Assembly: GCA_947489685.1 (NCBI GenBank)
Contig: CANLEM010000005.1
Location: forward strand, 310,001 to 374,000
Source of the DNA: an uncultured Aquimarina sp.
GTDB taxonomy: Bacteria; Bacteroidota; Bacteroidia; Flavobacteriales; Flavobacteriaceae
Length of the DNA stretch: 64,000 nucleotides
Direction of reading: 5' to 3'
The notes below the pieces were generated by a model. It saw only the letters and a list, made by a program, of their open reading frames with translations, did not search any database and was not told where the DNA came from. Positions 27,298 through 36,718 of the stretch are shown here, piece by piece. The translations under genes were made by a program, and so were the position numbers. Within the stretch, counting starts at the first letter, position 1; each line of letters begins with the position of its first letter.

Positions 27298-29247
27298 TTA
27301 AATAGATAATTCTTTTTTAATCTTTTTCAGAGCTTTATTATTAACTTTTACCGGGTATTTACTTTTAAGGTTATCCAGCCACTCCGCTTCCAAATTTTGC
27401 TGAAAATCGTTAATTACCTCCCCTTTAACTTCTTCAAAGTTTTTGATTCTTGAAGGTAAGATTTCTTTAACCTTAATCAAAGTTGTATATGTATCTTCTT
27501 CTACAATAGTGATATCCCCTTTTTGAGTTAAAAAATCTTTGGGCAATTCATCTTCACCTTTTATGAGTTCCTCTTCAGAAAAAATAACAACAACCAAATC
27601 TCTTTGATTTACCTCCTTTTTTATTTCTTCAATCGATTTTTCTTGCTTTAGCAATTGCGCTACTTTATCAATCGCTTCTCGTTTCGCAGATGATGCTTTT
27701 ATAACTTTGTATGTTTCCTGTTGTGTATAGTTATTTTTCTTCGATTCGTAGAAATTTTTAAGGCCTACTGTATCAGTTTTGGAAGCATTCCATATTTTGG
27801 TTTCCATAAGATCAAAAAGCAAAAGACCATCTCGATATTCGTTCATTACATTGGCAAAGTCTTCATTATCTTGCTCCAAATGCTCCTCGTAATACCTAAG
27901 CAAAGAAGTAGATTCAAATCTATCATACATTTGATCTATAAATGAAGGAGGTAACTTTTGCTCTTGGAATTTTAACATTTGCGGAAGAATAACGGCGGTA
28001 AAATCTTTATATAGATAGGGCTTTTCATTTATCTTAAAAAGCACTTTATCTAATTCGCTACGCAACGTATTTAATTCTTTGGTTGGATTTTCTTTGGATG
28101 TTATTTTTTTGAAATAGGCAATCGCTTCTTCATTTTTTGAAATAGCATACTTTTTTTTCAGAGAGTTTATAAATGATGCTGTTACTAATTTTGATCTACT
28201 ATCCTTTTTTACTTTATCAGTGAACTCCTTTTTTTGTTCCTCAAAAGATTTTTGAGGATGTTTCTCTAGTAATTTAATAATATGCCATCCATATTTTGTA
28301 GCTATAGGACTTGATAGTTCTCCTGGTTTTTGAAGTGCAAAGGCTGCTTTTTCAAACCTCTCCGAATTAAGGACACCTTGAGCAAAACGTTTTATTTTAC
28401 CACCATCTATAGCTGTACTAGGATCATCACTATATTCTTTGGCCAAAGAAGCAAAAGAAACTCCCTGTTGTAATTGTTGGTTGATCTCAAATATTTTTTG
28501 TTTGGCATCCTCGGTGGTGCGAGTGTCATTTACTGCAACCATAATATGAGCCACGGTTACTTCTCCAAGTTTTTTCTCTCTTTGATTTACTTTTACGATA
28601 TGATATCCAAACTTTGTTCTGAATGGATTAGAAACCTCATTAACTTTGGTATTATATGCTGCGTCCTCAAAAGGATACACCATTCTAAATACAGAAAACC
28701 ATCCCAAACTACCAGCATTCTTTACTACAGATGGATCTTGACTATATTGCTTGGCTATTTCTTCAAATTTTTCTCCTTTTAGAATTTTTTCTCTCGCTTC
28801 AGAAATTTTTTGATAAGCCAAAGCAGTATCTTGTGCTGGAGCATTAGGTTTTACAAAAACTAAAATATGACTTGCATTTACTCTCTCTAAAGAACGATCA
28901 TATGCTTCCTTTATCAAAGCTTCAGAAGTTCTGGTATCTGTTAGATAGCCAGCAGCTAATTGTTTCTTGTATCCTTTTAATTCATCTTGATAAGATGTTT
29001 TTTTATCCAAACCTAAAGTTTTCGCTTCTTTAAGTTTTAACTTATAATTTATAAACAAGTTGAGATACTCATCTACATTTTTTTGAGCATCGTCTTGTAC
29101 CAAATCTATATTTTTTAAATATACTTTTTTAAATTCTGAAATATAAACCGGTGAATCATCAATAGTAAGCAGCACTTCTTGTTGTTGTGCATTTACAAAT
29201 GAGAAAAAAATAAGCCCTAAAAAAAATAGTATCGATTGTTTGTGCAT
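27298..29247 (-). CDS. PpiC/SurA-type peptidyl-prolyl isomerase with two parvulin domains
   Basis: 649 residues. The signal peptide is LGLIFFSFVNAQ. The first parvulin domain is at about 120-225 (RVNASHILVFV, AGSLGWFSVF, FGYHIVKV), the second at about 228-335 (VAHIMVAVN, GGKIKRF, YGWHIIKLLE). A long C-terminal helical region follows. It is a periplasmic chaperone for outer-membrane proteins. It is the first gene of a four-gene operon with the SurA-N lipoprotein, surA and the MoxR gene, all with 0-2 bp gaps or overlaps. Confidence 0.9.
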   Translation of the reverse strand: MHKQSILFFLGLIFFSFVNAQQQEVLLTIDDSPVYISEFKKVYLKNIDLVQDDAQKNVDEYLNLFINYKLKLKEAKTLGLDKKTSYQDELKGYKKQLAAGYLTDTRTSEALIKEAYDRSLERVNASHILVFVKPNAPAQDTALAYQKISEAREKILKGEKFEEIAKQYSQDPSVVKNAGSLGWFSVFRMVYPFEDAAYNTKVNEVSNPFRTKFGYHIVKVNQREKKLGEVTVAHIMVAVNDTRTTEDAKQKIFEINQQLQQGVSFASLAKEYSDDPSTAIDGGKIKRFAQGVLNSERFEKAAFALQKPGELSSPIATKYGWHIIKLLEKHPQKSFEEQKKEFTDKVKKDSRSKLVTASFINSLKKKYAISKNEEAIAYFKKITSKENPTKELNTLRSELDKVLFKINEKPYLYKDFTAVILPQMLKFQEQKLPPSFIDQMYDRFESTSLLRYYEEHLEQDNEDFANVMNEYRDGLLLFDLMETKIWNASKTDTVGLKNFYESKKNNYTQQETYKVIKASSAKREAIDKVAQLLKQEKSIEEIKKEVNQRDLVVVIFSEEELIKGEDELPKDFLTQKGDITIVEEDTYTTLIKVKEILPSRIKNFEEVKGEVINDFQQNLEAEWLDNLKSKYPVKVNNKALKKIKKELSI

Positions 29248-29416
29248 AGTTTTTTATGATAAAATCCATAAACTGGACAAAAATAACAATATTAAGATGT
29301 TATACAAGCTACTTTCCTAACGAAGCTTAGCCTTTGCTTAGTATTTACTTTTAATTTTTTTATGATCTATGTATATTGTATGCACTAAACAACCTAACAA
29401 ACAAAACAAACACGTC

Positions 29417-29872
29417 ATGGAGTATACTCTTGATATTGAAATCTCATTACCTAGAAATGAGGTTGCTAAGAAATTTGATAGTGAAGAAAATATGAAGCAC
29501 TGGCAAAAAGGCTTTATTAATATGGAACACCTTAGCGGTGAAAAAGGAAAGACCGGAGCTACGGCAAAATTAACATACAAAATGGGGAATCGAGAAATAG
29601 AAATGATAGAAACAATTACATTATTAGATCCTCCAAAAGCATTTCATCTTACCTTTGATGCAAAAAATGTATACAATATCCAAGAGAATTATTTTGAAGA
29701 GTTACCCAGTGGACATACCAAATGGATTTCGAAAAATGAATTTAAATTTAGTGGTTTTATGAAATTTATGGGGTTTTTGATGCCAGGAGCTTTTAAAAAA
29801 CAATCTTACTCCTATATGACAGATTTTAAAGCATTTGCCGAAGAAGGAAAAAGTGTTCTGGATAACGCTTAG
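29417..29872 (+). CDS. SRPBCC-family protein
   Basis: 151 residues from ATG 29417 (MEYTLDIEISLPR). The START/Bet v1-like pattern is clear: VAKKFDSEENMKHWQKGF, a middle beta strand with GATAKLTYKMG, and a C-terminal helix FMKFMGFLMPGAFKKQS. Such cavities bind hydrophobic ligands; the ligand is unknown. It is followed by a short conserved gene on the same strand. Confidence 0.82.
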   Translation: MEYTLDIEISLPRNEVAKKFDSEENMKHWQKGFINMEHLSGEKGKTGATAKLTYKMGNREIEMIETITLLDPPKAFHLTFDAKNVYNIQENYFEELPSGHTKWISKNEFKFSGFMKFMGFLMPGAFKKQSYSYMTDFKAFAEEGKSVLDNA

Positions 29873-29911
29873 TACATGTAATATATAACCCAATAAAATA
29901 AACACACTAGT

Positions 29912-30151
29912 TTGGAAAGAAAACTCAAATTGATTTGGGATTTTAGAGGTCCATCTGCACATAAAACTGCACAACACCATGAAATTCATCTTAAGGAATA
30001 TATTTCTTTAGAAAAAATATCACTTAATATTACTGGGCATACAGCCATCTCTGACATGCATAGCATAGCATTTATGATAGTTGTAGATTCTGAAATGAAG
30101 AAGGTTAGAGATGCTCTTAAACCACATCGCGGACAATTATATGAAGAATAA
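29912..30151 (+). CDS. Conserved small hypothetical protein (TTG start)
   Basis: 79 residues. No in-frame ATG exists upstream before a stop, so the TTG at 29912 is the likely start. The sequence LIWDFRGPSAHKTAQHHEIH and ALKPHRGQLYEE looks globular and alpha/beta, without membrane segments. I recall similar short proteins in Flavobacteriia but no function. It lies 39 bp after the SRPBCC gene. Confidence 0.62.
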   Translation: MERKLKLIWDFRGPSAHKTAQHHEIHLKEYISLEKISLNITGHTAISDMHSIAFMIVVDSEMKKVRDALKPHRGQLYEE

Positions 30152-30240
30152 AATTTCAAAAAAACGAGTATTGGTATAGATATTGCCCTAGACCTTATAT
30201 ATTTGCAAAAATTTTAAAATTAGAACATAAAAAAGATAAG

Positions 30241-30756
30241 ATGAAAAAGATAATTATATCGATCTTAGTATTCGCAGTTAGTTTTCAATTAAGTGCACAA
30301 TCAAAAACAGGAACAGTTGATACTGAATTTATTCTTTCTAAAATGCCAGAATTAACAAAAGTTCAGGAAGACTTGAAAGCTTATAACAAAAAACTTGAAG
30401 ACGAGTTAAAGGTTAAAGTTGAAGGGTACCAGGCCAAATTAAACGAATATCAAACTAATGTGGCTTCGCTTACCGAACCTATGAAAAAAACCAAACAAGA
30501 AGAGATTATTGGTTTAGAAAATGACATCGCAAAGTTTCGTCAAAACGGTTCTCAACTAGTACAAATACAACAAAATAAATTGCTACAACCTTTATATGGT
30601 AAAATTGGAAAGGCACTAGAGGAAATTGCTAAAGCCGAGTCATATACACAAGTATTTACTATTACCAACAGTGGTTTAGCTTATATTGATCCTAATTATG
30701 ATCTTACTAAAAAAGTAATGACCAAGTTAGGTATTAAAATAGAAGAAGGTAAGTAA
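30241..30756 (+). CDS. OmpH/Skp-like periplasmic chaperone
   Basis: 171 residues. The signal peptide MKKIIISILVFAVSFQLSAQ is followed by the Skp start TGTVDTEFILSKMPE, a long helical coiled-coil (about 45-125) and the C-terminal strand AYIDPNYDLTKKVM. Skp trimers hold unfolded outer-membrane proteins in the periplasm, which fits the SurA-like genes a few kb away. A strong terminator follows. Confidence 0.9.
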   Translation: MKKIIISILVFAVSFQLSAQSKTGTVDTEFILSKMPELTKVQEDLKAYNKKLEDELKVKVEGYQAKLNEYQTNVASLTEPMKKTKQEEIIGLENDIAKFRQNGSQLVQIQQNKLLQPLYGKIGKALEEIAKAESYTQVFTITNSGLAYIDPNYDLTKKVMTKLGIKIEEGK

Positions 30757-30774
30757 ACCTTTTTGTTATATCAT

Positions 30775-30816
30775 AAAAACAAACCCCAAGTATAGCTATA
30801 CTTGGGGTTTGTTTTT
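30775..30816. terminator. Bidirectional terminator, 21-bp arms
   Basis: A perfect palindrome (30775-30795 with 30796-30816) with A and T runs at its ends sits between the Skp-like gene and guaB, which converge. Confidence 0.92.
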
Positions 30817-30843
30817 ATAATTAAAGTATCTTTTAATCAAAGA

Positions 30844-32319
30844 TTATCTCCTACTATAATTTGGAGCTTCTTTTGTTATTGTTACATCATGAGGGTGGCT
30901 CTCGTGAATCCCACTTGCCGTAATTTTCACAAATCGCCCATTTTCTTTTAGGTTAGCGATATCTTTAGCTCCACAATACCCCATACCTGCTCTTAGTCCA
31001 CCAATAAATTGATGAATACTCTCTATCAAATCACCTTTATAAGCTACTCTTCCAACGATACCTTCGGGCACTAGTTTTTTAATATCATCCTCTACATCTT
31101 GAAAATACCTATCCTTTGAGCCTTTTTTCATAGCCTCAACAGATCCCATACCGCGATATGTTTTATATTTTCTTCCTTCATAAATTACAGTCTCTCCAGG
31201 AGATTCTTTTGTACCGGCCAAAAGAGAACCAAGCATAACCGTATCTGCACCTGCCGCAATTGCCTTTGGAATATCTCCAGTGTAACGAATACCACCATCC
31301 GCAATAACCGGTATACCAGATCCTTTAATCGCATTGGCAACTTCTAAAACTGCTGAGAATTGAGGAAACCCTACTCCGGCAACCACTCTAGTGGTACAAA
31401 TAGACCCAGGACCTATTCCAACTTTTACAGCATCTGCTCCCGCTTCTACCAAATATTTGGCCGCCTCTGCAGTAGCGATATTACCTACAACAACATCTAG
31501 TTCAGGAAATTTTGCTTTTACTTCTTTCAAAACTGCTACTACTCCTTTGGTATGACCATGAGCTGTATCAATAACCACGGCATCTACTCCAGATTTCACA
31601 AGAGCATCTGCTCTATCAACAGCGTCACCAGTAACTCCAATAGCTGCAGCAACACGAAGTCTTCCTAACTTATCTTTATTAGCCATTGGTTTTAAGGTCA
31701 ATTTCGTAATATCTCTAAACGTAATCAATCCAACCAAGGTGTTGTCTTTATCAACAACAGGAAGTTTTTCTATTTTATTATTCTGAAGTATAACCTCTGC
31801 CTCTTGCAATGATGTTCCTTCGCCGACAGTAACAAGGTTTTCACTTGTCATCACCTCAGATATTGGTCGCTGGTCATTTTTTTCAAAACGAAGATCTCTA
31901 TTGGTTACAATACCTATCAATTTATGATTATCATCCACAATAGGAATACCTCCAATACTATGCTCTCGCATATTATTTTTTGCATCTATAACCTTTGCGT
32001 CTCTTGGTAATGTAACAGGATCGATAATCATACCGCTCTCTGCACGTTTTACTTTACGTACTTTAATTGCCTGTTCTTCTATAGTCATGTTTTTATGTAA
32101 CACGCCTATACCACCTTCCTGAGCCATTGCAATGGCCATACGGCTTTCTGTAACAGTATCCATCGCTGCAGAAACGATAGGTACATTAAGTATAATGTTT
32201 TTTGTAAACTTGGTTTGGATATTAACTTCTCTGGGAAGCACTTCAGAAAATGCTGGAACTAAAAGAACATCGTCATAAGTTAGACCTTCTCCAATAATTT
32301 TGGAATCATGTGCTGTCAT
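30844..32319 (-). CDS. guaB: IMP dehydrogenase
   Basis: Oxidises IMP to XMP with NAD, the first committed step to GMP. The 491 residues comprise the TIM-barrel catalytic domain with two CBS domains inserted at about 95-205. The catalytic loop is GPGSICTTR with C308, and the flap and C-terminal HPHD motif are also present. Normal length. A palindrome and a promoter-like box lie just upstream. Confidence 0.97.
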   Translation of the reverse strand: MTAHDSKIIGEGLTYDDVLLVPAFSEVLPREVNIQTKFTKNIILNVPIVSAAMDTVTESRMAIAMAQEGGIGVLHKNMTIEEQAIKVRKVKRAESGMIIDPVTLPRDAKVIDAKNNMREHSIGGIPIVDDNHKLIGIVTNRDLRFEKNDQRPISEVMTSENLVTVGEGTSLQEAEVILQNNKIEKLPVVDKDNTLVGLITFRDITKLTLKPMANKDKLGRLRVAAAIGVTGDAVDRADALVKSGVDAVVIDTAHGHTKGVVAVLKEVKAKFPELDVVVGNIATAEAAKYLVEAGADAVKVGIGPGSICTTRVVAGVGFPQFSAVLEVANAIKGSGIPVIADGGIRYTGDIPKAIAAGADTVMLGSLLAGTKESPGETVIYEGRKYKTYRGMGSVEAMKKGSKDRYFQDVEDDIKKLVPEGIVGRVAYKGDLIESIHQFIGGLRAGMGYCGAKDIANLKENGRFVKITASGIHESHPHDVTITKEAPNYSRR

Positions 32320-32350
32320 TGCAATTAAAATTTAATTGCATGCAAATGTA
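32320..32350 (-). promoter_or_regulatory. guaB promoter box with an adjacent palindrome
   Basis: TACATTTG (32350-32343 on minus) fits TAnnTTTG, but no TTG sits at the usual distance. Between it and the ATG is a perfect 21-bp palindrome (32320-32340, arms TGCAATTAAA / TTTAATTGCA). Its place over the transcription start suggests an operator. Confidence 0.5.
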
Positions 32351-32610
32351 CGCCTTTTTTAAGGAATATTGAATAGATATCATTTTATTTTACGTTTAAA
32401 AGCCATCTATTTCTCAAGTAGAGTTCTTAACATGCTAAAACAATAAATAACGATTAAATACGTTTTTTATCGACAAAAAGCATATTTTTATTAATAAAAG
32501 TTAATTATTTATTAACAAACAGCTTTTTTTTAACATTTTTTAAATCTGAAAATTTTATCTTTCTGATGAAGTAGCCCCAAAACTACTTTTGTCCCCAAAA
32601 AAGAATACCT

Positions 32611-33393
32611 ATGAGAACGATTCTATGCCTACTGCTATTATGCTTATATGTTGGTACATGCTGCGCCCAATTTACCGAAACTCCATTAACCGATAAAGAG
32701 TTTCTGAAGCTCAAAAAAAATGAATTCAAACCTAAAAAAAACCTATTTACCAAAAGAATTGTACCCGTTGCTTTAATTACAGCAGGGTTCTTACTATCCA
32801 CGAGCGATTTCGAAAAATCACTTCAAAATGACATACGTAGTTCTGTAGGCAAAGATTTTAATACCAAAATAGACGACTATACCAGATATGCTCCTGTTGT
32901 ACAATTATATGCAGCAGATATTCTTGGTGTGCAATCAAAAAATCATTGGTTCGATCAAACCAAAAATCTTATTTTATCTTCATTAATTAGTAATGGCGCA
33001 TCAACAATACTTAAGAAACAGATATATAAAGAAAGGCCTGGGAGTTACGGCAACGGCTCTACACATGCAAATTCTTTTCCGTCGGGTCACACCACAACTG
33101 CATTTACTACCGCAACAGTTTTATATGAAGAATTTATAGATACTAATCCATTATTGGCATATAGTGGTTATGCTTTTGCTGTCGCTACCGGTGGATTAAG
33201 AATGATGAATAATGCTCATTATCTCTCTGATGTTCTGGTAGGAGCAGGAATAGGTATTTTGGCCACTAAGCTTGTATATCACTTCGATTATTTAATCGAG
33301 TGGAATCCATTTAAAAAATTAGATGGAGTAGCATTTGCTCCGCAATATAGTGATAGTTATGGTTTAGGTTTTTATTTTACCAAAGTGTTTTAG
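32611..33393 (+). CDS. PAP2-family phosphatase
   Basis: 260 residues with a signal peptide (LLCLYVGTCCAQ). The three PAP2 motifs are present: K-x6-RP ending at R142-P143, PSGH (157-160), and R197-x5-H203-x3-D207. These enzymes remove phosphates from lipids such as undecaprenyl or phosphatidylglycerol phosphates, or from lipid A. The substrate is unknown. The active site is periplasmic. Confidence 0.9.
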   Translation: MRTILCLLLLCLYVGTCCAQFTETPLTDKEFLKLKKNEFKPKKNLFTKRIVPVALITAGFLLSTSDFEKSLQNDIRSSVGKDFNTKIDDYTRYAPVVQLYAADILGVQSKNHWFDQTKNLILSSLISNGASTILKKQIYKERPGSYGNGSTHANSFPSGHTTTAFTTATVLYEEFIDTNPLLAYSGYAFAVATGGLRMMNNAHYLSDVLVGAGIGILATKLVYHFDYLIEWNPFKKLDGVAFAPQYSDSYGLGFYFTKVF

Positions 33394-33589
33394 TGGTTAT
33401 GAATTTGAATTAACTACGATACCGATTAGCTAACCTTTGTTTATTTAAAAGACATATTGGGGAAATACCCCCTCATGAAATTCCGTGTTTTCCCTCTTCC
33501 CTTGTAAACGTGTATATGTTAATTTTGGAACAGATATTGATATTACCTATGTCATTAATAAACAGAATAGATTTTAATACATAAAAAGG

Positions 33590-33925
33590 ATGACTACTAT
33601 ACAGAAAATAGAATATTATAATATTGTAATTATAAGCAACTATGCAAATGGTGGTGGATACCAAATGGGGTATGTGCATCTATATGGTGAAAATTCTAAA
33701 TATTTAGGATACTTGGGGATTATTAAAAATGGAGTATCATTACCACAAAACAAACAACATAAAGATGGAATTCTAAATATCTATTTTCATGAATCAGAAT
33801 TGCAAACCATTTTGGATACTTTAAAAAAACAAAATCTTGTTTCCATAAAATTTGATAGTAATTTAAATTGGGGGGCATTGGTGATAGGTAAGCACAATAT
33901 AAAAACTAAAGAATTAGCAGCGTGA
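33590..33925 (+). CDS. Hypothetical protein
   Basis: 111 residues, soluble, with no signal or membrane segment. Strands such as YYNIVIISNY and LGYLGIIKNG and the ending NWGALVIGKH suggest a small beta-rich fold. I do not recognise the family. It is followed after 6 bp by a strongly folded element. Confidence 0.6.
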   Translation: MTTIQKIEYYNIVIISNYANGGGYQMGYVHLYGENSKYLGYLGIIKNGVSLPQNKQHKDGILNIYFHESELQTILDTLKKQNLVSIKFDSNLNWGALVIGKHNIKTKELAA

Positions 33926-33931
33926 TTTTAT

Positions 33932-34095
33932 AAAAGACCTGAAAAATTGGATATCATTACTCTCATGTAATACATGGGCCAGCCGTAAAAAAGAGAGTAC
34001 TAGAAAATATCAATTGTGAAAAATGTAATTGGTTCGCAATTCGGCAACAGTGGAAGTGTATTACATCATTGATACTCGAATTTTTCAGGTCTTTT
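33932..34095 (+). repeat. Long nested inverted-repeat element (candidate structured RNA)
   Basis: Perfect 17-bp arms at 33932-33948 and 34079-34095 enclose 130 nt that fold further. TATCA/TGATA pair at 33952-33956 and 34070-34074. An 11-bp stem pairs 33965-33975 with 34056-34066. GCCG/CGGC pair at 33982-33985 and 34042-34045. A 9-bp stem pairs 34012-34020 with 34033-34041. The right arm ends in a T run, so the whole could act as a terminator with a folded insert. No reverse transcriptase is nearby, so it is not an obvious retron. Confidence 0.55.
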
Positions 34096-34230
34096 TGATA
34101 TTTTCACTATCAAGATATATGGCGTTCATTCTTTTTACTTCAAGATTGATTTTTTAAAACACCATCTTTTCAATTTCTATTTAATGCGTATACCGCATAT
34201 ACATTTAATTCATATTTCTTTACTGGTATA

Positions 34231-34268
34231 AAAAAACGGAGTAAAGTTTACACTCCCTCCGTTTTAAA
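34231..34268 (+). terminator. Terminator-like hairpin
   Basis: AAAACGGAG pairs with CTCCGTTTT at 34233-34241 and 34257-34265. It lies in the gene-poor stretch 34100-34480. Confidence 0.55.
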
Positions 34269-34280
34269 ATGGTTTACGTC

Positions 34281-34335
34281 TCGTTATTTTAAAAATGCAA
34301 ATATAACGAAGGTGCTAATATAACTTTTATAGCAC
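34281..34335. repeat. Two adjacent small hairpins
   Basis: TCGTTAT / ATAACGA pair at 34281-34287 and 34303-34309; GTGCTA / TAGCAC pair at 34312-34317 and 34330-34335. With the elements on either side this makes the 34.1-34.5 kb interval unusually rich in structure, with no ordinary gene. Confidence 0.45.
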
Positions 34336-34481
34336 ATTGTAGCAAAAAATCTTGAACACATCCTTTTTATAACAAACAAATATCTCTCTTACGTCAATGA
34401 TAACAACACTTAACAAGTTTGGCATAGCAATTGCAAATATGTTATAAAGAAACAAAACAAACAATTTAAAAATGATACGAT

Positions 34482-34580
34482 ATGAAAACTTTTTACATTA
34501 AATTCGGAATAGATTTTACACCTTTTATTAACTTTTTAAAAGAGCTTCCTGCTTCATCAAGCTATGCAATACATAGATAA
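34482..34580 (+). CDS. Putative 32-aa small protein
   Basis: ATG 34482 to TAA 34580 encodes MKTFYIKFGI then DFTPFINFLKELPASS and SYAIHR. It is aromatic-rich and partly amphipathic, with no signal or double-Gly leader. It is followed 17 bp later by a strong intrinsic terminator on the same strand, which suggests a real short transcript. No known family is recognised. The promoter is not clear. Confidence 0.4.
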   Translation: MKTFYIKFGIDFTPFINFLKELPASSSYAIHR

Positions 34581-34597
34581 AACAATACATATTAATT

Positions 34598-34635
34598 AAA
34601 AAGCGGTTACATATTATCTGTAACCGCTTTTTTAT
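34598..34635 (+). terminator. Strong intrinsic terminator
   Basis: A 14-bp stem (34598-34611 with 34619-34632) and 7-nt loop end in a T run. It lies downstream of the 32-aa frame and upstream of the convergent 151-aa gene. Confidence 0.88.
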
Positions 34636-34663
34636 TTTTATTATTTATACCAAAGTAACTTAT

Positions 34664-35119
34664 TTAACCTTCCAACGGTTTACCATATTCACAATTTCGC
34701 AAAAGTCCTTTAGAATATCCTATTTTCGATTTAATATCCATAACTAGGTACACCCTGTTTCTTATAAGAACAGAAGCATAATTTTTATGCCAATGGATCG
34801 TAATATCTTTTTTCTTTAAATTTTTAACATACCCGTGTGAGCTGATGTATTTTTTAGGCAGGATAGTATCCTTATTAGCTTTTTCTGTTGTATTAGATAT
34901 TTCTGGATTAATAACGGTACATAAAAAACCATTGAAATCAATTCTTTTCTTATCTCTATGCAGCATATATACCCAAACATTGAAAATATCTTCTTCAATC
35001 ATAAGTATTCTCCCTGAAGTTGTATCGAGGGAGGTTAGAAAAATCTTATCATTTCGAATTATCGATTTTTCTTTAACAGGAAACAATCCATTAATCATGG
35101 ACAATATTAGGGTTTTCAT
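34664..35119 (-). CDS. Hypothetical protein
   Basis: 151 residues, no signal peptide, basic overall. It contains ILMIEEDIFNVWVYMLHRDKK and VLIRNRVYLVMDIKSK. I do not recognise a family. It could start at the inner Met of MINGLFPVK. Nothing in the neighbourhood explains it. Confidence 0.55.
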   Translation of the reverse strand: MKTLILSMINGLFPVKEKSIIRNDKIFLTSLDTTSGRILMIEEDIFNVWVYMLHRDKKRIDFNGFLCTVINPEISNTTEKANKDTILPKKYISSHGYVKNLKKKDITIHWHKNYASVLIRNRVYLVMDIKSKIGYSKGLLRNCEYGKPLEG

Positions 35120-35426
35120 TAAACGTACTTACTTTGGAGGTTTTTGTTATTATAATATAGATCTTTCTATTCTTTACACTACGACTGATAAAATCAATGT
35201 ATATACAGCATAGAATGCTCTACGATTCCAATCATCAAACTTAAAATTTTGTTAAAGCCTTATGAAGCAGCTAACATAGGTATTTTTCCCTATAAATCTC
35301 TGAGGTTTTCCCCATCTTTTAAAGGGGTAAATGCCCCTTTTTCTATAAAACGTTGAAGATAATTTGAGCTCTCGAAAAAAAAGTGCGCTTATGAAGGGGA
35401 TAAACTTTAGAATAAAATAATATTCT
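35120..35426. other. Gene-poor stretch of about 300 bp
   Basis: A 7-bp hairpin (AAAGGGG / CCCCTTT, 35321-35340) followed by T is the only clear structure. A 64-codon minus-strand frame that runs in from the sigma-factor gene has no family resemblance and is not called. Confidence 0.45.
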
Positions 35427-36704
35427 TTACTGTACCATTTTTTCAATCTTATTTTTTAAAAATTGTTTTTCGTGTTTAGACTGAGTAAGCGTAATAGCAT
35501 CTTTGTAATGTAATACAGCCTTATTAAATTGATCTAATTTTTGATAAATTTGACCGAGAATTGCATGATACAAATAGTATTTCACAAGTACTTTATCGTG
35601 ACGTATTTGTTCAAAAATCTGTAATGCTTCTTTAGGCCCTTTAAGCTCTAGCACAACCAAGCATTTATTTAAAAAAACTACCGGGTCATAAGAGATATCG
35701 AGCATTATATTATAGTACTTAAGAATTTCATTCCAATTAGTATCCTCATAAGTTAACGCACAACAATGCTCATAGGCAATAGCCGCTTCGACATGGTAGG
35801 TTGTAAGTTCGTTTCCGCTAGATGCTCTATTAAGATATTGTTTTCCTGAATTAATTAAAATAGTATCCCATTGCGTTCTATCCTGTTCATGTAATAATAT
35901 AAGCTCTCCTTTTAAGCCTAATCTACTATCTACTCTTGCTGCATGAAAACACATTAACGCCATTAATGCATATACCTTGGGCAATCTGGTTCTATTTTCA
36001 GATAATAACGAATGGCATAAAAACATTGCTTGACTTATTAAATCTTTTCGGATTAATTGATCATCATGTGTAGAGTTATAGCCTTCGTTAAACATGAGAT
36101 AAATGGCACTAAGTACTGTATCAGTTCTGGTTATAATTTCTACAGAATTGGGGATTACCGGTCTTATTTTATGTTTTCGGAAATATTCTTTTGTACGATA
36201 TAATCGTTTTGAAATAGTATCTTCATTAGTCAAAAAAGATTTTGCCACCTCTTTTGTACTAAAACCACACAGAGATTTTAAAATAAATGTAATTTGATTT
36301 TCTTGTGATATTTTTGGATGACAACAGGCATACATCATACCTAAAAAATCATCTTTAATATTATCTTCCTGCCAATAATTATCCATTGTTACTCCAAGAG
36401 TATAACTTGAGGTTAGCAATTGTTTTTCTGGATCCGAAAAATCGATTAGTTGACTGTGTTTATTGCGACGAATGATATCGATTGCTTTATTTTTGGCTGT
36501 TCTGTACAGCCAGGCCCTCGGGTTATCGGGCATACCTCTATATTTCCAGGTTTCTAACGCCTTTACTAATGCATCCTGAACTACATCTTCGGCCAATTCT
36601 ATATTTTCGGTTCCAAATATTTTAATCAATACAGAAACCATCTTTCCAGATTCTTGCCTGAAGAGATGATTTACTGTATTTTTTATGTTATCGCCGTTTT
36701 TCAA
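35427..36704 (-). CDS. ECF42-type RNA polymerase sigma factor with C-terminal TPR-like domain
   Basis: 425 residues from a TTG start. Sigma region 2 is at about 20-85 (AEDVVQDALVKALETW, NPRAWLYRTAKNKAIDIIRR) and region 4 at about 130-185 (FSTKEVAKSFLTNEDTISKRLYRTKE). A long helical C-terminal domain follows (about 190-425) with TPR-like repeats. This layout and the two YCII genes just upstream are the hallmarks of the ECF42 group, which has no classical anti-sigma factor. It lies 14 bp after the second YCII gene, in one operon. Confidence 0.9.
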   Translation of the reverse strand: MKNGDNIKNTVNHLFRQESGKMVSVLIKIFGTENIELAEDVVQDALVKALETWKYRGMPDNPRAWLYRTAKNKAIDIIRRNKHSQLIDFSDPEKQLLTSSYTLGVTMDNYWQEDNIKDDFLGMMYACCHPKISQENQITFILKSLCGFSTKEVAKSFLTNEDTISKRLYRTKEYFRKHKIRPVIPNSVEIITRTDTVLSAIYLMFNEGYNSTHDDQLIRKDLISQAMFLCHSLLSENRTRLPKVYALMALMCFHAARVDSRLGLKGELILLHEQDRTQWDTILINSGKQYLNRASSGNELTTYHVEAAIAYEHCCALTYEDTNWNEILKYYNIMLDISYDPVVFLNKCLVVLELKGPKEALQIFEQIRHDKVLVKYYLYHAILGQIYQKLDQFNKAVLHYKDAITLTQSKHEKQFLKNKIEKMVQ

Positions 36705-36718
36705 ATATATAAACCTAT

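Noticed and set aside
33932..34095. Retron-like RNA (long inverted repeat around a folded core)
   Set aside because: No reverse transcriptase gene is within the window near it, and no typical branching-G context could be placed.
35252..35446. 64-codon minus-strand frame after the sigma-factor gene
   Set aside because: It begins inside the sigma gene, has no ribosome site or recognisable pattern, and looks like chance in AT-rich DNA.
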